6,198 nt of DNA from an uncultured Devosia sp. Its GTDB lineage: Bacteria > Pseudomonadota > Alphaproteobacteria > Rhizobiales > Devosiaceae. Below the pieces are notes generated by a model, which did not search any database, was not told the origin of the DNA, and worked only from the letters and a program-made list of their open reading frames with translations. This document shows positions 6,084-6,198 of the stretch, piece by piece (the stretch's first letter is position 1; each line of letters begins with the position of its first letter). Made by a program: the position numbers and the translations under genes. The stretch covers positions 1 to 6,198 of the forward strand of contig CAMLKN010000137.1 in assembly GCA_946480655.1 (NCBI GenBank), given 5' to 3'.

Positions 6084-6198
6084 GCACAATCGAGACCGGC
6101 ATCGCCGCCAAGGACAACAGAATGGAAGAGCAAAAGCAGGTCATGGGATGGCGCCGCCTCGCCGGCATGCGGGAGATCGGCCTGATCCTGATCATCCT
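6080..6198 (+). CDS. Sugar ABC transporter permease, N-terminal fragment
   Basis: The ATG overlaps the ATPase stop by four bases (ATGA), the same coupling as in operon 1, with a G-rich stretch at 6068-6073 as possible ribosome binding site. Only 39 codons lie inside the window. The visible part is a polar, charged cytoplasmic tail of about 31 residues, then the beginning of a hydrophobic segment (IGLILIIL) that continues past the edge. This is how RbsC-type permeases begin. The assignment rests mainly on position: the operon already has its binding protein and ATPase and lacks a permease. In-frame ATG codons at residues 15 and 22 are alternative starts, less likely given the overlap. Confidence 0.8.
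   Translation, partial: MSTIETGIAAKDNRMEEQKQVMGWRRLAGMREIGLILII

Overview
The window is GC-rich, and G or C fills most third codon positions. It carries two complete or nearly complete carbohydrate ABC importers of the CUT2 (ribose/fructose/xylose) type, all on the + strand. Gene content, signal peptides, codon use and the single-domain FrcA-like ATPase point to an alphaproteobacterium, probably of the Rhizobiales/Hyphomicrobiales, where such sugar transporter clusters are abundant. The taxonomic placement is inference; no rRNA or marker gene is present.

Layout. Positions 1-297 are a non-coding leader with a candidate promoter (219-247). Operon 1 (298-3077) runs permease, single-domain ATPase, periplasmic sugar-binding protein. 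The first two genes overlap by 4 bases. The binding protein follows after a 72-base gap that holds a perfect hairpin. A strong hairpin (3088-3109) 10 bases past the last stop probably ends this unit. The gap 3078-3466 has no gene but is full of structure: two groups of overlapping inverted repeats (3177-3217 and 3232-3281), then a promoter region (3324-3419) in which a 15-base motif occurs twice in opposite orientation on either side of the core promoter. Operon 2 (3467 to beyond the right edge) runs binding protein, double-domain RbsA-like ATPase, permease. A strong hairpin lies after the binding-protein gene and there is a 4-base overlap between ATPase and permease. Only 39 codons of the permease are inside the window.

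How the genes work together. In each unit an exported type I binding protein captures a sugar-like ligand in the periplasm and delivers it to a membrane channel (presumably a permease dimer) driven by cytoplasmic ATP hydrolysis. The two units differ in gene order and in ATPase design: one NBD per chain, so a symmetric dimer, in unit 1; a fused pair with one degenerate site in unit 2. They therefore look like independent transporters placed side by side rather than a recent duplication. No regulator or catabolic enzyme is visible, so neither substrate can be named.

The genes belong to well-known families. The least explained parts are the intergenic elements at 3177-3281 and the paired operator-like motif at 3326-3397. 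I see no evidence for an undescribed enzymatic or defence system, CRISPR array, tRNA, rRNA or mobile element.
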